The notes under the pieces: generated by a model | What the model was told of the DNA's origin: nothing | The model's database searches: none | What the model saw: the letters and a program-made list of their open reading frames with translations, nothing else | Part shown: piece by piece, positions 39,330 to 49,772 of the stretch | How positions within the stretch are numbered: the first letter of the stretch is position 1 | How the letters are laid out: each line of letters begins with the position of its first letter | Translations under genes and position numbers: made by a program | Origin: Bacteroidales bacterium | GTDB taxonomy: Bacteria > Bacteroidota > Bacteroidia > Bacteroidales > VadinHA17 | Direction of reading: 5' to 3' | Assembly (NCBI GenBank): GCA_021738535.1 | Contig: JAIPBU010000002.1 | Coordinates: 1 to 64,000 of the forward strand | DNA: 64,000 nt

Positions 39330-42300
39330 CTTGCACTTTCATTTTATTCTTTCTCAGCAACCACAGGTATGAGTCTTCAAGGTTTGGATTTACCTCAATA
39401 GCATCTTTATGTGGCTTTGTTGCAGATATACATCTTACCCTCACACTACCTTTTTCAGACATATGATGTACTATAAGTTGCTCATTTGAAACTTTCCGGA
39501 ACTCAGAGCCGGGAATACTGAACTGCCATACCCTTCCTTCAGCTTCTTTTGTCATTGCACCTGGATGCCCAAGGTATTTAAGCATGCCTTTATCAAGTAC
39601 AGCCACATTATTGCATGAGCTCGATATGTCTTCTATTATATGTGTGGAAAAAATAACTACTCTTTCGCGGCTCAGTTCAACAAGCAGGTTCCTGAATCTT
39701 ATTCTTTCACGTGGGTCAAGTCCTGCCGTTGGTTCATCTACCACAAGTATCCTGGGAAGGTGCAGCAATATCTGTGCTATTCCTATTCTCTGCTTCATCC
39801 CACCTGAATATGAGGATATTTGCTCATCCTTTCTTTCAAACATATGTACGGCATCAAGTACATATTTAACTCTTTCGTTACGAATATGCCTGTCAGATAT
39901 ATTTTTCAATATTGCCTGGTGGTGCAGAAATTCCTCGGCAGTCATGTTTTCATAGCTGCCAAATTCCTGGGGAAGGTAGCCAATCAAACCCTGTAATTCT
40001 TCTCTTTTCTCGGCTACATCCAGACCGTTAATCCATATCTTACCGTAACTCTGATCGAGAATACCACAGATTATCCTCATCAGGGTAGTTTTTCCTGCAC
40101 CGTTTGGTCCAAGCAGCCCGAACATTCCTTTACCAATCTCCATGGAAACCCCTCCCAGGGCCTTAAAGGGTTTTCTTACTTTGCCGATCAGGGGTATACT
40201 GATAACTAACTTATAATATGCTTTTCTTAGTTTCCTGTGCTTCCCTTTCAGCCTGTAAATATCGGTTCCTTTCTCGTTGAGCTTTCTTCCTGTATACCAT
40301 ATTGCCAGGAGCATGTACCATATTGCTCCAACTACAATAACAGACGCAATATTATCCCATTTGAAGAAGAAGATTATAAGGTTCAGCAGCGGTGCAATCC
40401 ATAAAACAATTGCGTTAAGAACCTTTCTTATGACTGGTCTGATCCCGGTGTTTTTGTTCATCACGCCGGAAAGGGGATTCCATATCACAATAAGCATTAA
40501 CCAGCTGATGATGCTGAAGAAGAAGATCCAGAAATTCTTTTCAAGATAGAAATATGTAAAATATACAAGGAAGCCCATTAAGGGAATCTGCCATATGTAT
40601 GTATCAAGATCTCGCATTGAGTCAGGCTCTTTTTCGAAACCCAGTCTCTGCCGTATTTTTTTACCGGCTTTCCATTCTCTTACCATCCTGGGATCACGGT
40701 CATAAATTTTCACAAGGCTCCTGACAACTATTTTTATTGGTTCATTCCTGTCTATTACCGTTTCACGTGCTTTTCTCAGGCTTGTTTTAATGAACCATGT
40801 GACTGCAGGCACCAGGATTATTGCCAGTATGGTTGTTATCAGCTGCCACATGAACCTGTGGATGTTAAAGTATATAAGAACTATTGCTAACACAAAGGAT
40901 ACCGCCATGGCTGTCTTTATTTTCCAGTTCCGGGATTTGATCCACGAAATTGAATTTTCCAGCCCGGTATAAAATGTTGGAATAAAGACAAGGGTTAACA
41001 GCGTGCTTAAGGCCAGACCTCCTATTACGGTAATGGCAAATGATGCTCCAATTGTTGAGGCATATTCTGACTTGCCCATTGCAAGGGGCATTAATGCTAC
41101 TATTGTTGTTATGGCAGTTATCAATATGGGTCTCACCCTTGCCAGTCCGGCTGTCATGAGGGCCCGTGATCTGCGGTACCCTTTTTTTCTCAGTATATTT
41201 GAATAGTCGATTAATATTATTCCGTTATTGACAACCACACCAAGCAGTATAAGGAATCCGGTTAAAGTATTGGCATTGAGCAGTGAGTTACCTGTGAGTA
41301 TAAGAATCAGCAAGGAACCCAGGGCTGCCAGGGGAATTGAAAGCATCAGAACAACGGGTGTGCTCAATGATTCGAAAATCGCAGCCAGTATCATGTAAAT
41401 AAGAAGAAAGGCAATTGCAATGAGATAATAAAAATCTTTCAGCTGGTTTTCTTCATGTACAACTTCAATCGCTATACCGGAGGGTATATTAATATCAGAT
41501 ACAAGTTGGTCTATTTCTTCCCGGGCACTTTCAAGGAGAGGTTTGGAATCGTTTATCTCATCGTTAAACCTGTATGTTAACGTTATACTCTTTTCCTGGT
41601 TTTCACGGTGGATATTGCCCATGCCGTAGGAAAAGACTATAGATGCAATTTGTTGCATTTCAGTAACGTTGCCACTGTTACCTTCTACGCGGAGGCTTTG
41701 CAGATCGTCAATACTTTTATATTCCTCTTTATCATCTTCCTCACTATCATACTTGATAATTATGTCATATTCATCATTCCCCTGCCTGAATTTCACTCCT
41801 GTTGAATGTTCAGGCTGAAAGGAGGCAAGCTCCTGCGCCACATTGGCCATGCTGATATTATTGCGACTCATTAACCCGGTATCAAAATTGAGCAGGACCT
41901 CAGGGGTATTGTCCTGTATGTTTAAGCTGACCGAGCGTATTGTAGTAAGGTCTTCCATATAATACTCAAGGTCATCAGCAATATTCCTCATTCTTGTGAA
42001 ATCCTGCCCTTTAATAATAATACTCTCAGTCTGTGTGCCAATACCAAGCATTCTCGTAAAACTCTCTCCCGGGTTGGAACCCCCGCTGCCTCCTCTCATG
42101 GAGCCGCCTGATGATGAAATATCATTCATACTGATTTCAGTATCACCGAAATCATTTGTCCGTTCGTAGATATCATTTTTTATTTCGCTGAGCTTACGGT
42201 TACTATCATCCTCCCAGTCTTTTTTGAGTTTTACCGTAATTGTAGCCTGGTCTTCTTCGATCTTTGATATTATGTCTCCCCTTTCAGGTAGATTATCCAG

Positions 42301-44046
42301 CCTTTTTTCAAGCTCCGTTACCAGTGCATCCGTTTTTTCAAGTGTTGATCCCGAAGGCATTACAATATTAACGGGAAAACTGTCAGTTTCAATTTCTTCC
42401 AGTTTATTAATGCTAAGGCCCAGTCCTATCAGCAGTGCTGCAAAGAATACAACTAGAGCGCCTATAATAGTTGTTGCAGGTTTCCGCATACTTGCTTTAA
42501 GAATAAGCAGGTATGATTGAATGAGCCGGTCGTGGATGGATAGCTTTTTAAAAATACGGGATCTGCTGTTATCCGACCATGACAGCAGGTGATGTGTTGC
42601 CATTGGGATAAGAAGCAGGGCTACCATCAGGGAGACCACCAGGGTTGAAATAATGGAAACGCCAATGTTTTTACCTATTATCTTTACAAGGAAATTATCT
42701 GAAAACACAAATGGGAGGAAAACGGTTATAGTAGTAAGAGTGGCCGCTATTACCGAGCGGTACACTTCTCGTGTTCCTTCCTTTACTGACCGGTCGCTGC
42801 CAGCCCCGCTGCCGGCCAGCCGGTAAATATTTTCAAGGACAACAACAGAATTATCTATAAGCATACCTATGGCGAGAGCCATGCCCACCAGGGTAAGGCT
42901 GTTTACAGTTATACCGGCAGCATAGAAAAAATTAAAGGCCGTAAATACGGAAACCGGTATTGAGAAGGCAATAATAAAAACAAGCCTCAGGTTGCGGAGA
43001 AAAAACCATAATATAATTACTGCCAGGAGTCCTCCCACAAGGGCAAGGTTAATTATCTGGTCTATATTTTTCTCCATCACCTCGGCGTTATTACTCTGTA
43101 CAACAACCTCCACGCCTTTAGCTTCCAGGTTGCTGTTAAGCTCATCTATAACATCCAGGGTATGGTGAGACAGGTCAATAATATTAGCCTGGTTATCGTA
43201 AACAAGGTTTATTGTGACGGCATCCAGCCCGTTTACACGGCTGTATGATTCTTCTTCGCTCACCCCGAAAAATATTTCTGCAACATCTCTTAGGAGTACA
43301 GGCCCGGACCGGTCAATTATAATATTACCAATTTCCGTAACGTCAGAATATTCAGCAGAGACATTTACAAAATACCTTTTCCCTGATTCATATACATTGC
43401 CTGCAAAGACCCGGTCATTACTGTTGGAAGCAATAAGTGATCTTACCCGGTTCATTGTGATTCCTTTTGCCCTGCAGGCTTCCTCATCGAGCCTGATCTC
43501 AATAGAACTTTCCCTGCCTCCGAATACTTCAACGCCTGCAATGCCATCAATATTTTCCAGCTCAGGTTTAATATTTTTATCTGCAATATTCCTAATCCTG
43601 TCTACCCCGCCGCTGCCACGTACCTGGAGATCCATAAACTGGCTGTTTATCTGCTCAAGGTCTATCTTGATTATGTTGATAATAAACTCTTCGGGCAGGG
43701 TGTTTGATAATGCATTTACCTTTTCCTGCAGTTTGAGGTATGAATATTTAAGGTCTGCATTCTGACGGTAATATATCATTACCATACCATACCTGGATGT
43801 AACTGTTGATTCTATCTTTTCAACATCATCAAGTGTGCCAACAGCTCCTTCCACAGGGATCACAGCCTGGTTTTCAATATAGGAAGGATCTACATCCAGC
43901 ATTGAGTTTACCTGTACAATGAGGGTGGGGAGCTGGGCATTTGGATACAGTTCAACCTGTAATTGCTGGTATGAAATATAGCCAAGCAGTGTCAGCCCAA
44001 TAAAGAGCATGCTGATGAGGGTCTTTCTTTTTATAATAAAATCCAT
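39316..44046 (-). CDS. RND (AcrB/HAE-type) efflux permease fused C-terminally to an ABC transporter ATPase
   Basis: 1576 aa in one frame. RND portion has GMALAIGMLIDNSVVVLENIYR and two TM/porter halves; a TM-rich linker follows; then an ABC domain with GLLGPNGAGKTTLMR (Walker A, ~40081-40126), SSYSGGMKQRIGIAQ and ILVVDEPTAGLD. Confidence 0.92.
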   Translation of the reverse strand: MDFIIKRKTLISMLFIGLTLLGYISYQQLQVELYPNAQLPTLIVQVNSMLDVDPSYIENQAVIPVEGAVGTLDDVEKIESTVTSRYGMVMIYYRQNADLKYSYLKLQEKVNALSNTLPEEFIINIIKIDLEQINSQFMDLQVRGSGGVDRIRNIADKNIKPELENIDGIAGVEVFGGRESSIEIRLDEEACRAKGITMNRVRSLIASNSNDRVFAGNVYESGKRYFVNVSAEYSDVTEIGNIIIDRSGPVLLRDVAEIFFGVSEEESYSRVNGLDAVTINLVYDNQANIIDLSHHTLDVIDELNSNLEAKGVEVVVQSNNAEVMEKNIDQIINLALVGGLLAVIILWFFLRNLRLVFIIAFSIPVSVFTAFNFFYAAGITVNSLTLVGMALAIGMLIDNSVVVLENIYRLAGSGAGSDRSVKEGTREVYRSVIAATLTTITVFLPFVFSDNFLVKIIGKNIGVSIISTLVVSLMVALLLIPMATHHLLSWSDNSRSRIFKKLSIHDRLIQSYLLILKASMRKPATTIIGALVVFFAALLIGLGLSINKLEEIETDSFPVNIVMPSGSTLEKTDALVTELEKRLDNLPERGDIISKIEEDQATITVKLKKDWEDDSNRKLSEIKNDIYERTNDFGDTEISMNDISSSGGSMRGGSGGSNPGESFTRMLGIGTQTESIIIKGQDFTRMRNIADDLEYYMEDLTTIRSVSLNIQDNTPEVLLNFDTGLMSRNNISMANVAQELASFQPEHSTGVKFRQGNDEYDIIIKYDSEEDDKEEYKSIDDLQSLRVEGNSGNVTEMQQIASIVFSYGMGNIHRENQEKSITLTYRFNDEINDSKPLLESAREEIDQLVSDINIPSGIAIEVVHEENQLKDFYYLIAIAFLLIYMILAAIFESLSTPVVLMLSIPLAALGSLLILILTGNSLLNANTLTGFLILLGVVVNNGIILIDYSNILRKKGYRRSRALMTAGLARVRPILITAITTIVALMPLAMGKSEYASTIGASFAITVIGGLALSTLLTLVFIPTFYTGLENSISWIKSRNWKIKTAMAVSFVLAIVLIYFNIHRFMWQLITTILAIILVPAVTWFIKTSLRKARETVIDRNEPIKIVVRSLVKIYDRDPRMVREWKAGKKIRQRLGFEKEPDSMRDLDTYIWQIPLMGFLVYFTYFYLEKNFWIFFFSIISWLMLIVIWNPLSGVMNKNTGIRPVIRKVLNAIVLWIAPLLNLIIFFFKWDNIASVIVVGAIWYMLLAIWYTGRKLNEKGTDIYRLKGKHRKLRKAYYKLVISIPLIGKVRKPFKALGGVSMEIGKGMFGLLGPNGAGKTTLMRIICGILDQSYGKIWINGLDVAEKREELQGLIGYLPQEFGSYENMTAEEFLHHQAILKNISDRHIRNERVKYVLDAVHMFERKDEQISSYSGGMKQRIGIAQILLHLPRILVVDEPTAGLDPRERIRFRNLLVELSRERVVIFSTHIIEDISSSCNNVAVLDKGMLKYLGHPGAMTKEAEGRVWQFSIPGSEFRKVSNEQLIVHHMSEKGSVRVRCISATKPHKDAIEVNPNLEDSYLWLLRKNKMKVQDEQD

Positions 44047-44052
44047 ATCCTT

Positions 44053-47000
44053 CTACCCGGCTTGAGTTGTTAAACTATTCTTTTTTCCTGCTATTGATTC
44101 CTTAAGGCTGTCGAGCAACCAGTATACGCAGGGTATAACCACAAGAGTCAGTATGGTTGAAGTTACCAGTCCCCCTATAACCGCCAGGGCCATTGGAGAC
44201 CTGAGCGATGCACTTTCACCGAAACCAAAGGTAAGTGGGAGAAGGGCAAGTATTGTTGTGAGACTGGTCATTATGATAGGTCTTATACGCTGGCTTCCTG
44301 CCTCAATGATGGCATCCTTTCGCTTTCTTCCTCCTGATCTGAGCTGGTTTATCCTGTCGATGAAAATTATTGAGTCATTGACGGCGATGCCCGCAAGCAT
44401 TATTATGCCTATGTAAGCCATAATATTCAGTGACTTACCCATCAGATAAAAAATCCATACTGACCCGACCGCCGCCAGTGGTATGGTAAGTAATATAACG
44501 AAGGGATGAACGAGCGATTCAAACTGTGATGCCAGAACCATATAAACCAGTATAATGGACAGTATAAGAGCAAAGGTCAGGTTTTCCATAGATTCTTTGC
44601 GCCTCAGTTCATCACCGGTGATAAGCGTTGAGTAATCGGGGGGCAGGGTAAGCTGGTCAAGTATCATATTTGTTTCATCAACAACCCTGTCGAAAGCTAC
44701 TTCCTCGTTAACCATTGCATATATATAAGATGTTCTGACCTGGTTGTTCCTGTTGATTTCACGTGGAGCCCTTACCTGTTTTATTTCTGCAAGCTCACTT
44801 AATGGGAGTGAAGCTGATCCTGCATCAATGAGAATACTCCCAAGGCTTTTAAGCGGCAGCTCTTCAAGCCTGACGCTAATGTCCTTCATTTCTCCTCCCT
44901 GCTCAAATTCGCCCGCATCCGAGCCGCTCAGGTAATCCCTGACCTGGCTTATTATGCTTTCAACCGTTACCCCGTAAAAGCTGGCCCTGTACCGGTCTAT
45001 AACAACATCTACCTCGGGTGTCCCTTCATCAAGTGAGCTTGTGATGTTAAAAACAGTTGCCAGTTCTGACATTTTAAGCCTGATCTCTTCCGTGATTTTT
45101 TCAATCTCATCCAGGTCTTCCCCGTGTACTTCAACAACCAGGGGTGCTTTAGCGGTACCAAGTGTTGTTTGCAGGGCTGTTTCTTCCCTGGTGAAACTTA
45201 TTTCGGCATCCCTGATATTCTCAAGTTTTTCCTGTAGCCTGTCAATTATCTTATCTGTTACTTGTGCATATTCTTTTGCCAGGAATACTTTTATTGTTGC
45301 AGTATTTTCATCCCTGAAAAGGTCAGACTCATTTGATCCCGTTGTGGTTTTCTGACCTGAGTGGGTGTAAATCATTGCCACCCTGTCGCCCAGCATGCCA
45401 TTAATGATTTGTTCAATTTTTTCTGCTGTTTCAGCCGTTCGTTCAAGTCGTGTACCTTCTTTTAGTTTAAGCTCAATTGAAAACTCGGATGACTGGGTAC
45501 GGGGCATGAATTCGCTTCCTACACGTGGCAGTATGTATGCAGTTGCTCCAAGAAGAATTAGTGATAAGATTATCACCAATCCTCTTGCATGCAGAATTTT
45601 TTCAAGCCATGCTCCATACCACCTGAAGCTGACAGATTTTTCTTTCCTTTTTTCCTTTTTTTCACTGAAGAAGGTTGTAACAAGAAGGGGTATAACCAGT
45701 ATGGCAACAAAAAGGGAGGAAATTAGTGAGAAAGCAACAGTCCATGCCTGGTCCTTAAAGAGTTCGCCTGAGGCCCCCTGCAGGTAGACTATTGGAAGAA
45801 AGACAACTATTGTGGTAATGGTTGAGGCTGTAATAGCCCCTCCAACCTGTGCTGTTCCTGAAATTGCTGCTTCACGCAATGGCATTCCCGATTCATAATT
45901 CCTGAAAATATTTTCCAGGACGACAATTGCATTATCCACCAGCATGCCGGCTCCCAGTGCCAGTCCTCCCAGGGTCATAATGTTGATGCTCAGGCCGTTG
46001 AAATACATCAGGTTAAAAGTTGCGATTATTGAAACGGGAATTGCTATGCTTACAACCAGTGTTGTTCCGATACGCCTGAGAAAAATAAACAATATAAAAA
46101 CTGCCAGTATTATACCAATAAGTGCTGTTTCTTCAACTTCACCAATAGCCTGGTCAATAAACTGACCCTGGTCCTGCACGTTGATAAATTCATAACCCGG
46201 CAGGGCACTCTTCAGTGTTTGTATTGATTCTTCAAGTTCCTCTACAGCATTTACAGTATTGTAACTTGGCTCTTTGTAAACAGACAGGGCCACGCATCTT
46301 TCACCGTTAATAGTAACTATGTTGTCTGGATCCTTGTTAACCATTGAAATGTCAGCAACATCGCCCAGGTAAACCGGCACTCTTTCTGCTGCATCCAGTG
46401 TTTCTGCTGTACTTCCTGCCTGTGATCCTTCAGCAATTTCCCGGTAGCCCAGGATAATCTTTTCAAGGTCAGAGATATCTTCAATAACACTTACTCCCTT
46501 CACAACGTATTTTGTACCCAGGTCGTTGATAGAGCCTCCTGATACATTCCTGTTGTAACTGCTTATTTTCTGAGAAATGTCACCGGTTGACAAGCCAAAG
46601 GATTCAAGCATATACCTGTTGGTTTGTATTACCACTTCGCTCTCCTCATGCCCTGATAACTGGATATCAGCTATTCCTTCCAGTCTTATGAGTTCATTCC
46701 TGATATAGTTTTCGGCTGTTTGCCTGAGTTCATCCATATCAGTTATTCGTTGGTGCCTCAGGCCAATTATCATAACCGGACTTGCATTGGGATCATACTG
46801 GGTAATATTGAATTCATCAAGGTCAGCATTCTGGCTGAATGAACTTATATCTTTCTGCAGATCAAGGAATGCTTCATCCATATCCTTATTCCATGAATAT
46901 TCAACTATTACCTGCGCAGTTCCAACCATTGATACAGAGGATACATTTATTGCATCCTTTTGTCTCATGGCAATGGCTTCAACCTGGTCTACGAACTGTT

Positions 47001-47184
47001 GCTCCATTTCTTCAGGAGGGCGCTCACCTGCCTGCAGTTCTATATAAATCCTGGGGTTGTTCAGATCCGGGAAAAGATTTGTTCCCAGTTTACCGAATGA
47101 TATTACTCCAAGCAGGATGATACCGAGTACCAGCATTAAAACTGTTACAGGGTTATCAACTGCAAATCTGGCTATTTTCTTCAT
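44053..47184 (-). CDS. RND (AcrB/HAE-type) efflux permease
   Basis: MKKIARFAVDNPVTVLMLVLGIILLGVISFGKLGTNLFPD; GGLALGAGMLVDNAIVVLENIFR; 1043 aa. Confidence 0.95.
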   Translation of the reverse strand: MKKIARFAVDNPVTVLMLVLGIILLGVISFGKLGTNLFPDLNNPRIYIELQAGERPPEEMEQQFVDQVEAIAMRQKDAINVSSVSMVGTAQVIVEYSWNKDMDEAFLDLQKDISSFSQNADLDEFNITQYDPNASPVMIIGLRHQRITDMDELRQTAENYIRNELIRLEGIADIQLSGHEESEVVIQTNRYMLESFGLSTGDISQKISSYNRNVSGGSINDLGTKYVVKGVSVIEDISDLEKIILGYREIAEGSQAGSTAETLDAAERVPVYLGDVADISMVNKDPDNIVTINGERCVALSVYKEPSYNTVNAVEELEESIQTLKSALPGYEFINVQDQGQFIDQAIGEVEETALIGIILAVFILFIFLRRIGTTLVVSIAIPVSIIATFNLMYFNGLSINIMTLGGLALGAGMLVDNAIVVLENIFRNYESGMPLREAAISGTAQVGGAITASTITTIVVFLPIVYLQGASGELFKDQAWTVAFSLISSLFVAILVIPLLVTTFFSEKKEKRKEKSVSFRWYGAWLEKILHARGLVIILSLILLGATAYILPRVGSEFMPRTQSSEFSIELKLKEGTRLERTAETAEKIEQIINGMLGDRVAMIYTHSGQKTTTGSNESDLFRDENTATIKVFLAKEYAQVTDKIIDRLQEKLENIRDAEISFTREETALQTTLGTAKAPLVVEVHGEDLDEIEKITEEIRLKMSELATVFNITSSLDEGTPEVDVVIDRYRASFYGVTVESIISQVRDYLSGSDAGEFEQGGEMKDISVRLEELPLKSLGSILIDAGSASLPLSELAEIKQVRAPREINRNNQVRTSYIYAMVNEEVAFDRVVDETNMILDQLTLPPDYSTLITGDELRRKESMENLTFALILSIILVYMVLASQFESLVHPFVILLTIPLAAVGSVWIFYLMGKSLNIMAYIGIIMLAGIAVNDSIIFIDRINQLRSGGRKRKDAIIEAGSQRIRPIIMTSLTTILALLPLTFGFGESASLRSPMALAVIGGLVTSTILTLVVIPCVYWLLDSLKESIAGKKNSLTTQAG

Positions 47185-47217
47185 TATTTAATCTCTTTTC
47201 ATGGGACAGGCGGTTTA

Positions 47218-48270
47218 TTACTTGAGGATTTTCACCCTGGCATTATGACTCAGTGTTTCAAAGCCATCGCTTACAACCCTTTCATTTGGTTCCAGGCCTC
47301 TCAGTACCTGGACTGATTCATTATTTTCAAGGCCCGTTTGAATAACTCTTTCCCGTGCCACACCTTTTTCAACAACAAAAACCGTCATTCCTCTTTGTCT
47401 TGAGAGGATAATATCTTTGGGTATTACTATGGCTGAATCAGCCCTGCTGGTTATTATGTCAGCTTTAACAAACATTCCCGGCCTGAGCTTTAAGCCCGGG
47501 TTGTTTATTTCTATTTTGCCTTTAAATGTTCTTGTTTCAGGGTTTATGGCCGGCGAAAGCTGGCTGATACGGCCATTCAGGGTGTCACCGGGCAGTGCAT
47601 AGTTTGTTATCCTTACCTCTTTGCCGGTACTTATATCATTGATATATCTTTCAGGAAGGTTTATATCAAGCATCATTTTCTTGTAATCCATTAGCCCTGC
47701 TATGGTTTTTCCGGTTTCTATTTCTGATCCCTGTGTGTAGTAGGGTAACCCGGTTATAACAGCATCAAAAGGAGATGTAATATTCATTTTTTCCATCTGT
47801 ATGCGGGCATTCTTTACTGAAATCTGGGCATTGGCATAATCATAACCGGACTGCTTGAGGTCGTTAAGCGTAACCCCCCCCTTCTCATACAGGGATTCCT
47901 GCTTTTCAAGTTTACTTTTTGCAAGCTCAAGGTTTAGTTCATGTAACTCAAGCTTGACATTGTTTTCATACTCCTCATCCTCAAGACGTGCTATCAGCGA
48001 GCCTTTACTGACCCTGTCGCCCAGTTCCCATTTCCTGCCTGTAGCCGGGTTTTCTTCAAGGTAATACCTGGCAGGTATTTCTGATTTCAGCTCAACATCA
48101 ACAACCGGGTACACAGTGCCGGTTGTATTTATATATTCTTCAATAGATTTCAGTTTAATATCATCTACCGATACCGGTATTTCTACATCGGCTTCCAGGC
48201 CAGGGTCCTGGTTGTTGCATCCCGTAATAAGGATGAATAATAGTGCCGGAATGATCAATTTTATTTTCAT
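47218..48270 (-). CDS. Efflux RND periplasmic adaptor (membrane fusion protein) lipoprotein
   Basis: Lipobox LITGC; lipoyl/hairpin and ITSPFDAVITG motif; immediately upstream of the RND gene. Confidence 0.93.
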   Translation of the reverse strand: MKIKLIIPALLFILITGCNNQDPGLEADVEIPVSVDDIKLKSIEEYINTTGTVYPVVDVELKSEIPARYYLEENPATGRKWELGDRVSKGSLIARLEDEEYENNVKLELHELNLELAKSKLEKQESLYEKGGVTLNDLKQSGYDYANAQISVKNARIQMEKMNITSPFDAVITGLPYYTQGSEIETGKTIAGLMDYKKMMLDINLPERYINDISTGKEVRITNYALPGDTLNGRISQLSPAINPETRTFKGKIEINNPGLKLRPGMFVKADIITSRADSAIVIPKDIILSRQRGMTVFVVEKGVARERVIQTGLENNESVQVLRGLEPNERVVSDGFETLSHNARVKILK

Positions 48271-48284
48271 GATATGATTATGTT

Positions 48285-49754
48285 TTATAATTCTGTATTG
48301 TTGTTTTCATTTTCAGTGCTTACAGGCTGTTGAGCTTCAAAATCGTAGAGTGTCTGTATCTTCAGGTTAAGAAGCTCAAGCTTATATGATATCAGAGCAT
48401 TGGTAAGTGCCAGCTGTTTTTCGGAAAGCTGGTTCTGGTAAATGTTGAGATCCATTCCTGTAAGATCGCCGTTTTCGTATTTCTCAAGATTGAGCTCATA
48501 TGTCAGCTGTGCATTCTTCACATTCTGTTTTGCAATCTCAATCTGATTCTTAAGGTTTGTAAGGTTCCTGTATACCTTGCGGATATTGATTATAATATCA
48601 TTCTCCTCCTGCTCATAATTGATCCTCTGTGATTCAATGGATGCCTCTGCAGCCTTGATTCGTGATTCTCTTTCTCCCCAATCCCACAGGGGGATGGAAA
48701 AGGAGAGTGATACCTGCTGGTTATCGGTAGGGCTGGCATAAATATTACCTAAATTTTCATTATCACCGAATAAGCCCACAGACAGGTTCAGGTCGCCGTG
48801 AAACTCATTAAGCGCCTTTGTTTGTATAAGTGAGAACTCAGAATTTTCAATATCAATCTCTCTCTGCCTGAGCTCCATCCTGTTTTTAAGTCCGTGATCA
48901 AGGGCAAATGCAATATCCACGTCTACAGTGTCAACACTTATATCCGGGATTACAATTACATCATCATACAGGCTCATGCCAATAAGTAGTTTAAAATCAT
49001 CTTTGGCATCCTCCAGGCTAACTCTCTGGTTATCCACATCGGAGTTTGATGTAGCCAGGTTCAGTTCAGCCTGGAAGAGTTCTTCCCTGGCCGACAGGCC
49101 CGCATCAACCTTGTTTTTTATGATCTCATAACTCTTCTTCATGTTCTCATAAGCTTCCTTCTCAATAATAAGGCTTTGCTGCTGCTGGTAAACCAGGTAG
49201 AAATACTGGGCTACCTGTCTTTCCAGTGACAGCCTCTGTATTGCATAGTTAAGTCTTGAGTTTTCCAGTGCCAGCTCAAGCTCCTTGATCCTGAGCTTAG
49301 TACGGTTATAGGTAAAGAGGGGCTGGTTGATATTAAGTGAAAGATTATTACTGAAACCTTTCGTTCGTGTATCATTGTATTCACTGTAAGAATTTTGCCA
49401 TGACAGTGTATTTGTAAGTGAAATTGTTGCATCGGTAGCAACAATGGGCTGAGAAATCCTGAATGTTCCCAGGCTGGATGTGGTCTCCCTCGTATTCCAT
49501 TGTGAAATAAGATCATTAAACTCCCTGTTGTGTGTGTAGCTGAAAGGGTTTATTGACAATGAAAAGTTGGACTTAAGAGCTGCTCTCTGAGCATTAAGAT
49601 TTTCTCTGCTTCTCTCCAGGTTGAGCCTTGTCATTTTTATGGACGGGCTGTTCTCTTCTGCAATTGCCATTGCGGATTCAAGAGTAAGTCCCTGCTGTGC
49701 ATAGATCCCCATAAAAAGGCAGGATGTAAATACTATTAAAACTATTTTTTTCAC
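48285..49754 (-). CDS. TolC-family outer membrane efflux protein
   Basis: Signal peptide ending YAQ; two OEP repeats (SLSINPF..., LSLSFSIPLWDWGERESRIKAAEASIESQR). Confidence 0.93.
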   Translation of the reverse strand: MKKIVLIVFTSCLFMGIYAQQGLTLESAMAIAEENSPSIKMTRLNLERSRENLNAQRAALKSNFSLSINPFSYTHNREFNDLISQWNTRETTSSLGTFRISQPIVATDATISLTNTLSWQNSYSEYNDTRTKGFSNNLSLNINQPLFTYNRTKLRIKELELALENSRLNYAIQRLSLERQVAQYFYLVYQQQQSLIIEKEAYENMKKSYEIIKNKVDAGLSAREELFQAELNLATSNSDVDNQRVSLEDAKDDFKLLIGMSLYDDVIVIPDISVDTVDVDIAFALDHGLKNRMELRQREIDIENSEFSLIQTKALNEFHGDLNLSVGLFGDNENLGNIYASPTDNQQVSLSFSIPLWDWGERESRIKAAEASIESQRINYEQEENDIIINIRKVYRNLTNLKNQIEIAKQNVKNAQLTYELNLEKYENGDLTGMDLNIYQNQLSEKQLALTNALISYKLELLNLKIQTLYDFEAQQPVSTENENNNTEL

Positions 49755-49772
49755 TTGATTATTTTTTTACGA

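Noticed and set aside
43214-43765. 183-aa plus-strand ORF
   Set aside because: Antisense to the RND-ABC fusion gene; composition mirrors the sense codons.
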